This document shows, in pieces, positions 63,788 to 64,000 of a stretch of DNA of 64,000 bases. Location of the stretch: assembly GCF_052115485.1 (NCBI RefSeq), contig NZ_JBFRGU010000005.1, positions 186,001-250,000 of the forward strand, written 5' to 3'. The notes below the pieces were generated by a model that had not been told where the DNA came from, did no database searches, and was given only the letters and a program-made list of their open reading frames with translations. The stretch's first letter is position 1; every line of letters starts with the position of its first letter. Made by a program: the position numbers and the translations under genes. This stretch comes from Microvirga sp052115485. Its GTDB lineage: Bacteria; Pseudomonadota; Alphaproteobacteria; Rhizobiales; Beijerinckiaceae.

Positions 63788-64000
63788 TAAAGCCGAAGGA
63801 CGCGCGAACGCGCCACCAGCGACCGCGAACGTCGTGCGTAACTTAAGCGAACGGTTCTTTATCCGTGTCGCGACCTGATACGACAAACTCGCGGCCTGGC
63901 ATTCGCCGAGCTGGCTTCAATCCGCATTTGGTTGCGTGTTAATGATCCGCGCCCTGGCGTCGTTTCGTTCTGTGGTGGGGGCCTCGCATGTGCTAGACGC
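63788..64000. other. Right-edge stretch without a recognised gene
   Basis: No reading frame with family features is seen up to the window edge; decayed upstream parts of the DoxX-like remnant may lie here. Confidence 0.4.

Overview
The window looks like chromosomal DNA of an alphaproteobacterium of the order Hyphomicrobiales (Rhizobiales). Evidence: high GC; the blocks rplS-trmD-rimM-rpsP-ffh, ccmABCDG, ubiH/tesB/glnK-amtB/ftsK/lolA and dapF-mtaB-ftsY-ispZ; OmpR-type regulators and LolA/FtsK of alphaproteobacterial type; and many dispersed palindromic repeats of a kind common in this order. Genus is not claimed. Nearly everything is housekeeping or conserved accessory sequence. There is no prophage, intact IS element, CRISPR array or biosynthetic cluster.

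Layout. 1-9.7 kb: leuS (cut by the left edge), a YggS-type PLP protein, a LysR regulator with a divergent DUF1127-like peptide, an ABC-F ATPase, an L,D-transpeptidase, a response regulator/cNMP-binding pair, sseA and xthA. 9.8-23.3 kb: an acetyltransferase, secreted or membrane hypotheticals, leuB, a lytic transglycosylase, leuD, a zincin, leuC, then rplS, DUF1801, trmD-rimM-rpsP and ffh. 23.9-33.2 kb: a metallo-beta-lactamase-fold hydrolase, a GyrI-like secreted protein, a probable small RNA, dapF-mtaB, an RluA-type pseudouridine synthase, ftsY-ispZ, a membrane adenylate cyclase and YaiI. 33.1-37.3 kb: cytochrome c maturation genes ccmABCDG, split by an M23 peptidase on the other strand. 37.5-52 kb: acnA, ppa, a UbiH-type hydroxylase, tesB, glnK-amtB, a Sco protein, ftsK and lolA. 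52.3-64 kb: an XRE regulator, asd, carbonic anhydrase, a threonine dehydratase-like enzyme, a CitE-like lyase, Trm112/LON-domain/thioredoxin genes, a prolyl-tRNA deacylase, tRNA-Gly(GCC), a membrane protein lacking a normal start, OsmC, pirin and a VOC protein beside a frameshifted DoxX-like relic.

Working together: leuBCD make leucine; asd and dapF serve lysine and peptidoglycan; ffh and ftsY form the SRP pathway; trmD, rimM, rpsP and rplS serve the ribosome and tRNA; ccmABCDG and Sco serve respiratory cytochromes; glnK-amtB handle ammonium and sit behind a probable sigma-54 promoter.

The most unusual signal is the repeat load: at least four palindromic families with about two dozen copies. 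Two copies lie in frame inside protein genes (rimM and the pseudouridine synthase), resembling Rickettsia palindromic elements. A third copy encodes the C-terminal tail of that same synthase. Another family ends in CTAG/TTAG and supplies TAG stop codons to at least five neighbouring genes. Also notable are an MmgR/alpha-r8-like small RNA, a hairpin that hides the ribosome binding site of the XRE gene, and a membrane protein whose Shine-Dalgarno points at an ATC codon.
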